Positions 48,780-55,979 of a DNA stretch of 64,000 nt are shown here, piece by piece. Below the pieces are notes generated by a model. It saw only the letters and a program-made list of their open reading frames with translations, had not been told where the DNA came from and ran no database searches. Within the stretch, counting starts at the first letter, position 1; every line of letters begins with the position of its first letter. This DNA comes from JANWXD01 sp037446115 (GTDB lineage: Bacteria; Acidobacteriota; Terriglobia; Bryobacterales; Bryobacteraceae): NCBI GenBank assembly GCA_037446115.1, contig JBBIJF010000009.1, positions 1 through 64,000 of the forward strand, in the 5' to 3' direction. A program made the translations under genes and the position numbers.

Positions 48780-49034
48780 TCAGTATCCGGGCACCTCCGA
48801 AATGCAACAGCAGGTGTGCGGATCGTCTTTGCCTTCCCGCCCTCTGGGTACGCCCCAGTGTTGGACGAGCGCCTTCTGAAGATCGTCGTTGGTGAAGTGA
48901 AAGTTGTGCTTCTTGGCGACTTCCAAATGGTGGGTCAGTTTGCGCATCTCGTCACGGAGGGCCTTATCCTCATCCAGCTTCTTGAGAAACGCGAGGGCCG
49001 CATCCACTCCGGTCATTCGGGACTTTTGAGCCAT
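48780..49034 (-). CDS. RiPP precursor peptide with Nif11-like leader and CCC core
   Basis: An 84-residue peptide. Residues 9-60 fit the Nif11-like leader pattern: DAALAFLKKLDEDKALRDEM, then EVAKKHNFHFTNDDLQKALV with the typical GF/NF-x-FT-x-x-x-L block. The last 24 residues begin GVPRGREGKDDPH and end HTCCCISEVPGY, giving three adjacent Cys, one Thr and one Ser as ring-forming candidates. No Gly-Gly cut site is present. ATG 49034 has a very strong Shine-Dalgarno (AAGGAGGGG, 49038-49046) and an extended -10 promoter. It heads the unit precursor-kinase-methyltransferase-S53 peptidase. An in-frame start at 49082 exists but lies upstream of the predicted promoter. Confidence 0.85.
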   Translation of the reverse strand: MAQKSRMTGVDAALAFLKKLDEDKALRDEMRKLTHHLEVAKKHNFHFTNDDLQKALVQHWGVPRGREGKDDPHTCCCISEVPGY

Positions 49035-49059
49035 TGGCCCCTCCTTCAGGGGTGCCTTG

Positions 49060-49068
49060 ATTGTATCA
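49060..49068 (-). promoter_or_regulatory. Extended -10 promoter of the precursor operon
   Basis: On the minus strand TGATACAAT gives a TGn extension plus TACAAT, 5 of 6 matches to the -10 consensus, 25 bp before the precursor ATG and just ahead of its Shine-Dalgarno. A good -35 is not visible, as expected for extended -10 promoters. It shows that the precursor need not be read through from the ABC operon upstream. Confidence 0.55.
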
Positions 49069-49140
49069 CGAAACCTCCTCATCCCAGGCGAGAGCCTCCG
49101 GTTGCCGGCCTGGGGCTCCGTGCTTCGGCCCCGCCAGGTC

Positions 49141-50322
49141 TCAGTGTGGCGGGGCGGAGCGCTGCAAGGTCAGCGTTCGGTAGTCTGCGTTCGTGATGAC
49201 GTAATACCAGCCGGCGAAGCGGTCGTTGAGGGCGCGGGCCAGCGACTCGGCCCCTTCACCGCCGGCGCGCGCGGTCACCAGCACGAAACGGTTGTCGCCG
49301 ATTGCGCCGTCGGCGGCGCGCGGGTCGCCGCTGCCGCTCACCTCGCCGAAACGGAGCGTGTAAACTACGTTCTGGTCCGTCTCGACCGTCATCTCCCCGG
49401 CATTGGCCATCAGGCGCCCGGACGGCGTCAGGAAGAAACCGCGCTGGCGCAGCGAGAGGGCTGCCTCGAGAGTCAAAGCGATCTTGCCGCCACGCAAGTC
49501 CCGGGCGAGCGTCGGCGGCTTCGGCCGGACATCCACCATGCGCAGGGTGCTGAGTGCGGCCGCCACCGATTGTGCCGCAGCCTCGCTGACTCGTTCGTCC
49601 CCGGACGACTTCCACTTACCGCCTTCGCGTTCGAGTGTGATGCTGCGCACGTTGGTCACGCGACCCATCACCTCGTCAATCAGATACCGGTGGATGGCAA
49701 TCTTGCGGATGGCTGAGGCTGAAACCCGCAGCAGCCCGCCCTCGACCCAGTCGGCGAAACGCGCCGACGGATCGGCTTCGGTCTTCACCGCGTAGGTACG
49801 CCTTTGGTCGGGTACGCGGACGTAGCGGTAACCCGGCTTGCCCTCCACCGGCCGGCCGAAGACAAAGTCGGCCAGCACGCTCCCGTGGCGGTCGCGCAAG
49901 GTCACGCGCTTGCCGCGCCCCGTCAGAGTCGCCGTCCTGGTGTCGAGCGGGTCAATCACGCCGTAGCGCCCGTGCTGCTCGGCGGAATCCGAAACGACGC
50001 TGTCCTTGCGCAGGTCCACCAGGGCCGCGGCCGTACGCGCCAGGCGTTCGCCGGCTTCCACCGGGTAGTTGTAGTGCGAGGCAATCACCCAGCGGCCGCG
50101 CTCGAAGGCCACTTTGAAGGGCCGCGCTGTCGCTGTGGATTCGTCGTAATCCAGAATTTCGATGCTCCGGGCCGCGCCGGGGTCCCGGAACTTGGGATAA
50201 AAAAGCTCCCCCTCGTCGCTCAGGATGCGCGGTGTGGCCGCCTCCGGCTGGCGCCAGGCGGCAATCACCGCCGCCACGATTGCGGCCGCGACAAATGCCC
50301 CCGTCTTGATCTGTTCCCGCAT
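49141..50322 (-). CDS. DUF4340 domain protein of a Gld-type ABC system
   Basis: A 393-residue protein with one N-terminal membrane anchor (TGAFVAAAIVAAVIAAW) and an extracytoplasmic beta-rich DUF4340 region: KVAFERGRWVIASHYNYPVEAG, YGVIDPLDTRTATLTGRGKRV, VRVPDQRRTYAVKTEADPSA are typical of this family. Members accompany GldG-like permeases; the exact role is unknown. Its ATG follows the upstream TGA with no gap. It is the last gene of the ABC operon, ending 106 bp before the RiPP precursor start on the same strand. Confidence 0.85.
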   Translation of the reverse strand: MREQIKTGAFVAAAIVAAVIAAWRQPEAATPRILSDEGELFYPKFRDPGAARSIEILDYDESTATARPFKVAFERGRWVIASHYNYPVEAGERLARTAAALVDLRKDSVVSDSAEQHGRYGVIDPLDTRTATLTGRGKRVTLRDRHGSVLADFVFGRPVEGKPGYRYVRVPDQRRTYAVKTEADPSARFADWVEGGLLRVSASAIRKIAIHRYLIDEVMGRVTNVRSITLEREGGKWKSSGDERVSEAAAQSVAAALSTLRMVDVRPKPPTLARDLRGGKIALTLEAALSLRQRGFFLTPSGRLMANAGEMTVETDQNVVYTLRFGEVSGSGDPRAADGAIGDNRFVLVTARAGGEGAESLARALNDRFAGWYYVITNADYRTLTLQRSAPPH

Positions 50323-52926
50323 TCAAGCTTCCACCAGGCGCCCGGCCGTGGCGCGTTCTCTCCGCAGCTTGCGCACCGAAACAGCCAGGAACATCAGAAA
50401 CGCCGGCACCGGCGGCAAGACCACAGCCAGCAGCTTGATGGTGTTCTGAATGCCCCGCACCGAGTTTTCCATCTCCGCCCGGGCCGCCTCGATCTGTCGC
50501 TGCTTTTCATCCTCGATGTTGGTGCGGGCCACGGCAAGGCGCCGGTTCTCCACGGCCTCCACGTTGCGAATCATGATTTGCCGGGTCTGCTCGTCGATGT
50601 CCGTGCGGCGCCGGATCTCCTCGATGGCGCGCTCCAGGCGCGCCTGGGCTTCCTTGAGCCGCTGCTCGGCGACGGCTTCGGCCTGGCGAATCTGCTCGCG
50701 GCGCCGCGCCTCGTAAACTTGAGTCCGAGCCTCGACCGCCTCGAGCGTCCGGTGCCGCGGCCTGCGCTTGCGCAGGGCGATGAACGACGGATCCCCGGCC
50801 AGATCATCCACGGCGTTGAGCAGGAACGTCACGTTGTCGAAGCTCAGCTCCTCGATGCCGCGCCGGCGGAGCTCGAAGAACTGTTCGCCCATCAGGTCTA
50901 TGTCCGCCACCACAACCGCGTGGAGTTTCCCTCCGCCGGCCGCTCCCCGCACGCGCACCGCCAGCACGTGGCGGGCGGCGTCGGGGTTGTGCGGCAGGCT
51001 CTGGTTGATCGTGACGCCGAACAGCGAGCGTTGCACCAGACTCTCCCACCGCACCAGACCCGATGAGGGCGTAGTCTCCATGAGCGGCGTCACCGGCGCT
51101 CCCGGACGAAACGTAAGGGCGCCCGGATAGAGCAAAACGACCTCCTGCAGTCCTGCGGTCACCGGATCTTTGGCGTTGAACTGCTTGACAAAGACGAACT
51201 CCTTGGGCAGCGTGCGCAGCTGCGGGTGCGGGTTGTAGTCGTCCCAGGCGATGCGATTCGACCGCCATTCGATGCCAAGCAGATCGAGTAAGGGCTTCAG
51301 GTTCGCCCTGGGTTCGGAGGATGCCGGCGCTGCAAACAGCCCGTCGGCGGCGGCGATATCGTGAGGCGCCAGGTTCAGGTCAAAGGCCGGCATCGGATCC
51401 AGCAGAATCAGAGCCGGCCGCCCGGTTCGGAGGTAGGCCACGAGCCGCTCCAGTTCCGCCTGCGAGAGCGTCGAAGGCTGCGCCACGATCAGCGCGTCCA
51501 GATCCTGCGGGTAGTCTGCCTCCGGCGGCACTTGCACGACTTCATACTGCTTGCGCAGTTCTGCCACAATGGACCACTCCTGACTCTGCACGCGGGTCTG
51601 GAAATCAAAGCCGCCGAACAGCCTCACTTTGGTTCGGAGCACCCCCACTTTCTTGCGCTGCGCGCGCGAGACGACGCGCACCGAACGCATCAGTTCATAT
51701 TCCACGGGCAGCCCGCGGTCGAAAAACGGGATCACGAATTCTTCGGAACCGCACGTGAAGGCGAGTCCCAGAAAAATTTCGTTGATCGCGCGAGCGCTTT
51801 CTTCGGTGACGGGGACGCGCTGGGGGCGGATGCCGAAACGCTCCTGGGCCTGCCGCGCCTCGGGCGAGTATTTGAGGGTTTCATAGATGCGTACGTGCAG
51901 GCCTTCGCCGCCCACGGCGTCGAATTCCCGCAGCATCCCCACCAGATTGTTGCGGACGCTCACGTAGCTGCGCGGCACTTCCGGACTGAAATAGGCGTAG
52001 ATGAAGACCGGCTGGGCGGGATCGAGCCGCCGCAGCAACGCCAGCGTGTCCGGTGCCAGCGAGTGGATTTTCTCCGCGGTCGCGTCAATGCGCGCGCGGC
52101 TGGTGGCGGCAAGCGTAGTGGCCGCGCCGAGGAGTACGATCAGCGAGAGGCCGCGCAAGAAGACGTGCCGGCCCATGCGCGGGGCGCGCGCTCCGGAGGG
52201 CCAGCGTTTCCGCCCGAGAAGCAGAACATTCAGGTAAAGGCAGGTCCCCGCCAGCAAGACAAAATAGACGACAGGGGCGGGGGTCACCACACCCGCCAGC
52301 AGGTCGCGCAGTTGTTCCGGCACCGAGAGGCGCTCTGCCAGCCGCTGCCAGGAGCCGCTCAGAAGCACGCCGGCGCGGTTCAGAAACACCGGCACGGCGC
52401 AGAAAACGGCCCCCAGCAGGAACGCCACCGTGAGATTCTCGGCGAGAAGCGAAGCCAGCATGCCGAGGGCAAGCAACGCCGCCCCGGACAACCAGTAACC
52501 GAAATATGTAGACAGCATCAATCCCGGGTCCGGGCTGCCCAGCCAGGCAAGAACCAGCACGTGGCTGAGCGAAAACACCAGAGCCACGGTGTAGATCGCC
52601 ACGGCGGCCAGATACTTGCCCGCCACGATTTCGGCGTCCCGCGCGGGCAGGGTCAGCAGCAGCTCTTCGGTGCCTTGTTTCTTCTCCTCGGACCAGAGGC
52701 TCATGCTGATGGCGGGCGCCAAAAACAGCAGCAGGTACGGGAAGAATTTATTGAGCGGATCCAGGTTGGCCAGATTGCTGGCGAAAAACTGTTCCTGCCA
52801 GAAAGCGGCTACCGCGCTGAGGAAGACGAACAGCGTGATGAAAACGTAGCCCGTCGGCGTGCTGAAGTAACTGCCGAGTTCGCGGCGGGTGATCGCCAGA
52901 ATCACGCGCCGGGTGCGTGCGCTCAT
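50323..52926 (-). CDS. GldF-GldG fusion: ABC-2 permease plus substrate-domain subunit
   Basis: An 867-residue fusion. Residues 1-240 form an ABC-2 permease with about six helices (RELGSYFSTPTGYVFITLFV, EEKKQGTEELLLTLPA, the usual GldF marks). From about 250 a second anchored GldG-like part begins, with a large extracytoplasmic domain (TEESARAINEIFLGLAFTCG, ALIVAQPSTLSQAELERLVA), a long charged coiled coil (about 700-830) and a last membrane helix. In gliding bacteria GldA-F-G is needed for motility; in other phyla the system is widespread with unknown cargo. Its start overlaps the ATPase stop (ATGA). Confidence 0.88.
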   Translation of the reverse strand: MSARTRRVILAITRRELGSYFSTPTGYVFITLFVFLSAVAAFWQEQFFASNLANLDPLNKFFPYLLLFLAPAISMSLWSEEKKQGTEELLLTLPARDAEIVAGKYLAAVAIYTVALVFSLSHVLVLAWLGSPDPGLMLSTYFGYWLSGAALLALGMLASLLAENLTVAFLLGAVFCAVPVFLNRAGVLLSGSWQRLAERLSVPEQLRDLLAGVVTPAPVVYFVLLAGTCLYLNVLLLGRKRWPSGARAPRMGRHVFLRGLSLIVLLGAATTLAATSRARIDATAEKIHSLAPDTLALLRRLDPAQPVFIYAYFSPEVPRSYVSVRNNLVGMLREFDAVGGEGLHVRIYETLKYSPEARQAQERFGIRPQRVPVTEESARAINEIFLGLAFTCGSEEFVIPFFDRGLPVEYELMRSVRVVSRAQRKKVGVLRTKVRLFGGFDFQTRVQSQEWSIVAELRKQYEVVQVPPEADYPQDLDALIVAQPSTLSQAELERLVAYLRTGRPALILLDPMPAFDLNLAPHDIAAADGLFAAPASSEPRANLKPLLDLLGIEWRSNRIAWDDYNPHPQLRTLPKEFVFVKQFNAKDPVTAGLQEVVLLYPGALTFRPGAPVTPLMETTPSSGLVRWESLVQRSLFGVTINQSLPHNPDAARHVLAVRVRGAAGGGKLHAVVVADIDLMGEQFFELRRRGIEELSFDNVTFLLNAVDDLAGDPSFIALRKRRPRHRTLEAVEARTQVYEARRREQIRQAEAVAEQRLKEAQARLERAIEEIRRRTDIDEQTRQIMIRNVEAVENRRLAVARTNIEDEKQRQIEAARAEMENSVRGIQNTIKLLAVVLPPVPAFLMFLAVSVRKLRRERATAGRLVEA

Positions 52927-53690
52927 GGGCTATGCTCCGCGCGAAGCTGCGCCGGCGCCGCGCCCTGGGTCAACCCGTAGAAAGCTTCGTCCAAAGAGGG
53001 CCAGCCGGCGCGCAGCTCCTCCGGTGTCCCGTCGAAGATGATGCGGCCTCGGTGGATGAAGATCACGCGGTCGGCGACGGCTTCCACTTCTTGCAGGATG
53101 TGAGTCGAAAGCAGCACGGTCTTGCTCCGTCCCAGCTCGCGGATGGTCCGGCGCACTTCGCGGATCTGGTTCGGATCCAGTCCGGTGGTGGGCTCGTCCA
53201 TGATCAGCACGTCGGGCTCGTGCAGCAGCACTTGAGCCATGCCCACCCGCTGCCGGTACCCCTTGGAAAGCTTGTGAATGCGCTTTTCCAGCACAGGCTC
53301 CAGCCCGCACAGCGCCACCACGGCTTCAATCCGTGCTTTCAGCCGCTCCGCGGGCAGCCCCCGTGCGCGCCCGAAGAATTCGAGCAGGCCGAGCGGCGTC
53401 ATTTCCGGATAGAGGGGGCCGTTTTCCGGGAGGTAACCCAGACGCTCGGCGGCTGCCAGGCGCTCGCGCTGCACATCGAGCCCGGCGATGCGCGCGATGC
53501 CGGAGCTGGGGGCAAGATAGCCCGTCAGGATCTTCATCGTTGTGGACTTGCCGGCGCCGTTTGGTCCGAGAAACGCCGCAACCTGACCCTGCGGGACCGA
53601 AAAGGAGACGTCGCGCAGCGCCGCGAAATCTCCGTAGAGCTTGCTGAGGCCCACGGCCTCGATCATCGGGACGGAGTTCGAATCGGCCAT
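52923..53690 (-). CDS. ABC transporter ATPase, GldA-like
   Basis: A 255-residue ATP-binding subunit: Walker A GPNGAGKSTTMKILTG, signature reading LSKGYRQRVGMAQVLLH (Lys for the second Gly), Walker B VLIMDEPTTGLDPNQI and the H-loop His in STHILQEVE. The C-terminal extension is short. First gene of the three-gene Gld-type operon. Cargo is unknown; given its position just upstream of the RiPP precursor it could export the mature peptide, but nothing in the sequence shows this. Confidence 0.92.
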   Translation of the reverse strand: MADSNSVPMIEAVGLSKLYGDFAALRDVSFSVPQGQVAAFLGPNGAGKSTTMKILTGYLAPSSGIARIAGLDVQRERLAAAERLGYLPENGPLYPEMTPLGLLEFFGRARGLPAERLKARIEAVVALCGLEPVLEKRIHKLSKGYRQRVGMAQVLLHEPDVLIMDEPTTGLDPNQIREVRRTIRELGRSKTVLLSTHILQEVEAVADRVIFIHRGRIIFDGTPEELRAGWPSLDEAFYGLTQGAAPAQLRAEHSP

Positions 53691-53789
53691 CGTTCTGGTC
53701 GGTCCGAACGGCGGTCGGGGGCTACAGATTCAGATTTACCACCGTCGGGTCCGTCCCTGCAAAGGGAGGCCGCGGCCTCCAGCGGGCCG

Positions 53790-54656
53790 TCAGCCCCAAA
53801 AAGGTGCCATACCAGGCTGACGGATTTTTGCGGCGGCGGCCGGGATGCGCCGGATCAAATCATCCAGTTCGTCGCGGTTGGCCGGACCGATGGTGAAGCA
53901 GTCCACACAATCCAGCGAAAGCGCGAACCCGAGCGCTTCATTCACCCGGTCGCGCAGGCCGCCTTCGCCCAGAATCTTCATGCCGATGATACCCTTGCCG
54001 GCCGCCTTCATCTCGCGCAGCACACCGAGCACGGTTTGCGGATCGGCGTCCATCAGCAGACCGGCCGGATTGATCCGCGCCAGATCCACACGGACCCAGG
54101 GCGTTTTGGCCGCAGTCTGGAGCGCCTCGAGCGTGTGGCAGGACAACCCGTGGGTCCGCACGATACCCTTCTCGCGGGCTTCGGTGAGCACGTCCATGGC
54201 GCCCTGGTAAAGCTCCGGCCAGTTGCCTGCCCGCACGGCGTGCAGCAGCACGATGTCCAGATAGTCCGTGTTCAGTTCCTTGCGGAAGCGGTCCAGATCG
54301 GCGCGCATCTGCTCGGCGGTACGGGCCCGGGTCTTGGTGAGAATCGTGACCTTCTCCCGAGGCACCCGCTTCAGAGCTTCCGCAACGTGCGGGTGGGTGC
54401 GGTAGGCATCTGCCGTGTCCCAGAAGAAGATGCCCTGGTCATAGCCGTAATGCAGCATGTCCGCAAGTCCCTGCACACCGAGAGCGCGCTGGATGGTCCC
54501 TCCGCGCGTCCCGGTGCCGATGGCCATGCGGCTCAGACGAATCTTGTCCGGTCCGAGGAGCACGACATCGGTGGCTTTCGGAACTTCGCTCCACAGCGGG
54601 GTGCGGCTGGCGGCCACCGCCCCCAGTGCCGTTTGAAGGAATCTGCGCCGGTTCAT
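53790..54656 (-). CDS. Aldo/keto reductase with Tat-type signal
   Basis: A 288-residue NAD(P)H-dependent oxidoreductase. It starts with a twin-arginine-like signal (MNRRRFLQTALGAVAAS; ATG 54656) and keeps the AKR landmarks: Asp and Tyr in FFWDTADAYRTH, Lys in KVTILTKTRA, His in DIVLLHAV, and the C-terminal NAD-binding area (FTIGPANRDELDDLIR). The TPS-type signal suggests folding with cofactor before export. The final eleven residues (IRQPGMAPFWG) come from the dispersed repeat and do not look like native AKR sequence, so the original 3' end was probably replaced. Confidence 0.9.
   Translation of the reverse strand: MNRRRFLQTALGAVAASRTPLWSEVPKATDVVLLGPDKIRLSRMAIGTGTRGGTIQRALGVQGLADMLHYGYDQGIFFWDTADAYRTHPHVAEALKRVPREKVTILTKTRARTAEQMRADLDRFRKELNTDYLDIVLLHAVRAGNWPELYQGAMDVLTEAREKGIVRTHGLSCHTLEALQTAAKTPWVRVDLARINPAGLLMDADPQTVLGVLREMKAAGKGIIGMKILGEGGLRDRVNEALGFALSLDCVDCFTIGPANRDELDDLIRRIPAAAAKIRQPGMAPFWG
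53803..53828. repeat. Third copy of the dispersed repeat, inside a gene end
   Basis: Same GGTGCCATACCAGG core and following CTGACGG(A)TTTT run as at 37468 and 37517. Here it lies within the last codons of the aldo/keto reductase and encodes, on the minus strand, IRQPGMAP of its C-terminal tail. Confidence 0.8.
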
Positions 54657-54804
54657 CGAATCGCTCCGTAAACCCAAAACTGGGTAATGTTTCCTCTCCA
54701 GACTACATCCGGGGGACCGGGCCCGGCAAGGTCCGTAATATCCGGCCGATAATCAAAAAAGGGAACGCGCGGGCCTGCCGCTGCGTTTGCCAGAGGGAGG
54801 GAGA

Positions 54805-55809
54805 GTGACGACCATGACGCGCAGTGCTTTGCGGTGCATGCTGGCGCTGGCCGCTTCCGCGGCCTGGGTGCCGGCCGCGGACCCGACCTTGCTCAGTATG
54901 GTGATGCCCGAAGCACGCGTCATCGCCGGAGCGGATCTCCGGACGGCGAAGACCTCGCCGCTCGGTCTGTTTCTGCTGGAGAGGAGCCGGACGGCAACCG
55001 AGGATCCTCGGTTTCGCCAGTTTCTCGAAGCTACGGGGTTCGATCCGCGAGAAGACCTCTACGAGGTCCTTCTGGCCTCAACGGGAGACCCCAAAGAGCA
55101 GAAGGCGCTGATCCTGGCGCGGGGCCTGTTCGACGTGGCCCGCATCAGTGCGCTGGCCTCAAAGCACGGTATGTCCGCCTCCACATACGCGGGCGCCACC
55201 ATCCTCACCTCAATCCCCGGTGCAAGGAAGGACGCCCCGGCCGAGCCGGGCTCTTTGGCTTTCTTAAACGGCTCGATCGCGGTGGCAGGTGACACCGCCT
55301 CCGTGCGCGCCGCCATTGATCGCTACCGGCAGGGGGGCGCACCTCTGAGCCCGGACCTTACGGCACGAGTGTTGGATCTGAGCCGCCGCTATGACGCCTG
55401 GAGCGTTTCGCTCGTGCCGGCCGTCCAATGGCGGGCCGCCCCGGATCCGCAGCTTGGTGACCTGTTGCGAAACAACCCGCTCCAGGGCATTGTCGAGACT
55501 TCCGGGGGTGTGAAGCTGGGGCCGGAGATTAGCGTGGATGCCGAGGTCGTGGCGCGCTCCGACAAGGACGCCGCAGCGCTGGCCGACGTCGTGCGATTCC
55601 TTGCCGGCATGATGGCCATGAACGCCTCGGACCCGAAGGCGGCTGAACTGGTGAAGTTACTGCAATCGCTCAAGCTGGTGGTGGAAGGCCCCCGGGTCAA
55701 GCTCTCTTTGCGCATCCCGGAGGCTGAAATCGAGAAAGTGTTGCTCGCCGCCCAGGCTTCCTCTCGGACTCCGGCTCGAAGAACGCTCCGCCGGAGCCGA
55801 CCCCGGTAA
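54805..55809 (+). CDS. Exported protein of unknown function
   Basis: About 334 residues, with a signal peptide (MTTMTRSALRCMLALAASAA, ending VPAADP) and an otherwise soluble, mixed alpha/beta body: MPEARVIAGADLRTAKTSPL early, GFDPREDLYEVLLAS, SIPGARKDAPAE, and a repeating DAEVVARSDKDAAALADVVR pattern at the end. I do not recognise the family; the layout resembles other acidobacterial exported hypothetical proteins. No catalytic motif seen. GTG 54805 follows GAGGGAGG by 4 nt; ATG 54814 is possible. It lies alone between the divergent aldo/keto reductase and the third Oar-like gene. Confidence 0.75.
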   Translation: MTTMTRSALRCMLALAASAAWVPAADPTLLSMVMPEARVIAGADLRTAKTSPLGLFLLERSRTATEDPRFRQFLEATGFDPREDLYEVLLASTGDPKEQKALILARGLFDVARISALASKHGMSASTYAGATILTSIPGARKDAPAEPGSLAFLNGSIAVAGDTASVRAAIDRYRQGGAPLSPDLTARVLDLSRRYDAWSVSLVPAVQWRAAPDPQLGDLLRNNPLQGIVETSGGVKLGPEISVDAEVVARSDKDAAALADVVRFLAGMMAMNASDPKAAELVKLLQSLKLVVEGPRVKLSLRIPEAEIEKVLLAAQASSRTPARRTLRRSRPR

Positions 55810-55903
55810 TGTACTGACGGTAAAATGAGGGCCGGCCCAGCCCCACGGTGTCCCTCCGCGGCGCCCGGAAGTGCAAATTTCCGCCCCGGCGCCTGAAAAA
55901 CTC

Positions 55904-55932
55904 TTGACCCGTTCCACACCCTCGGATACCAT
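55904..55932 (+). promoter_or_regulatory. Candidate sigma70-type promoter of the third Oar-like gene
   Basis: TTGACC (55904-55909, 5 of 6 to consensus) and TACCAT (55927-55932, 4 of 6) are spaced by exactly 17 bp, 47 bp before the ATG. AGGAG follows about 9 nt before the start codon. Confidence 0.6.
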
Positions 55933-55979
55933 ATCCCTGAAGGGGTTAGCAGTCCGAACCGAATAAGGAGTGTGCCACG

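Noticed and set aside
48780..49034. Nitrile-hydratase-like (NHLP) leader peptide
   Set aside because: Too short; the FLKKL...NFHFTNDDLQKAL pattern fits the Nif11 leader better.
47535..49196. 553-residue plus-strand frame across the kinase and precursor
   Set aside because: Antisense to the kinase gene and the precursor; composition typical of antisense GC-rich DNA.
51361..52980. 539-residue plus-strand frame antisense to the GldF-GldG gene
   Set aside because: Shadow ORF; the sense strand has clear membrane and GldG-like patterns.
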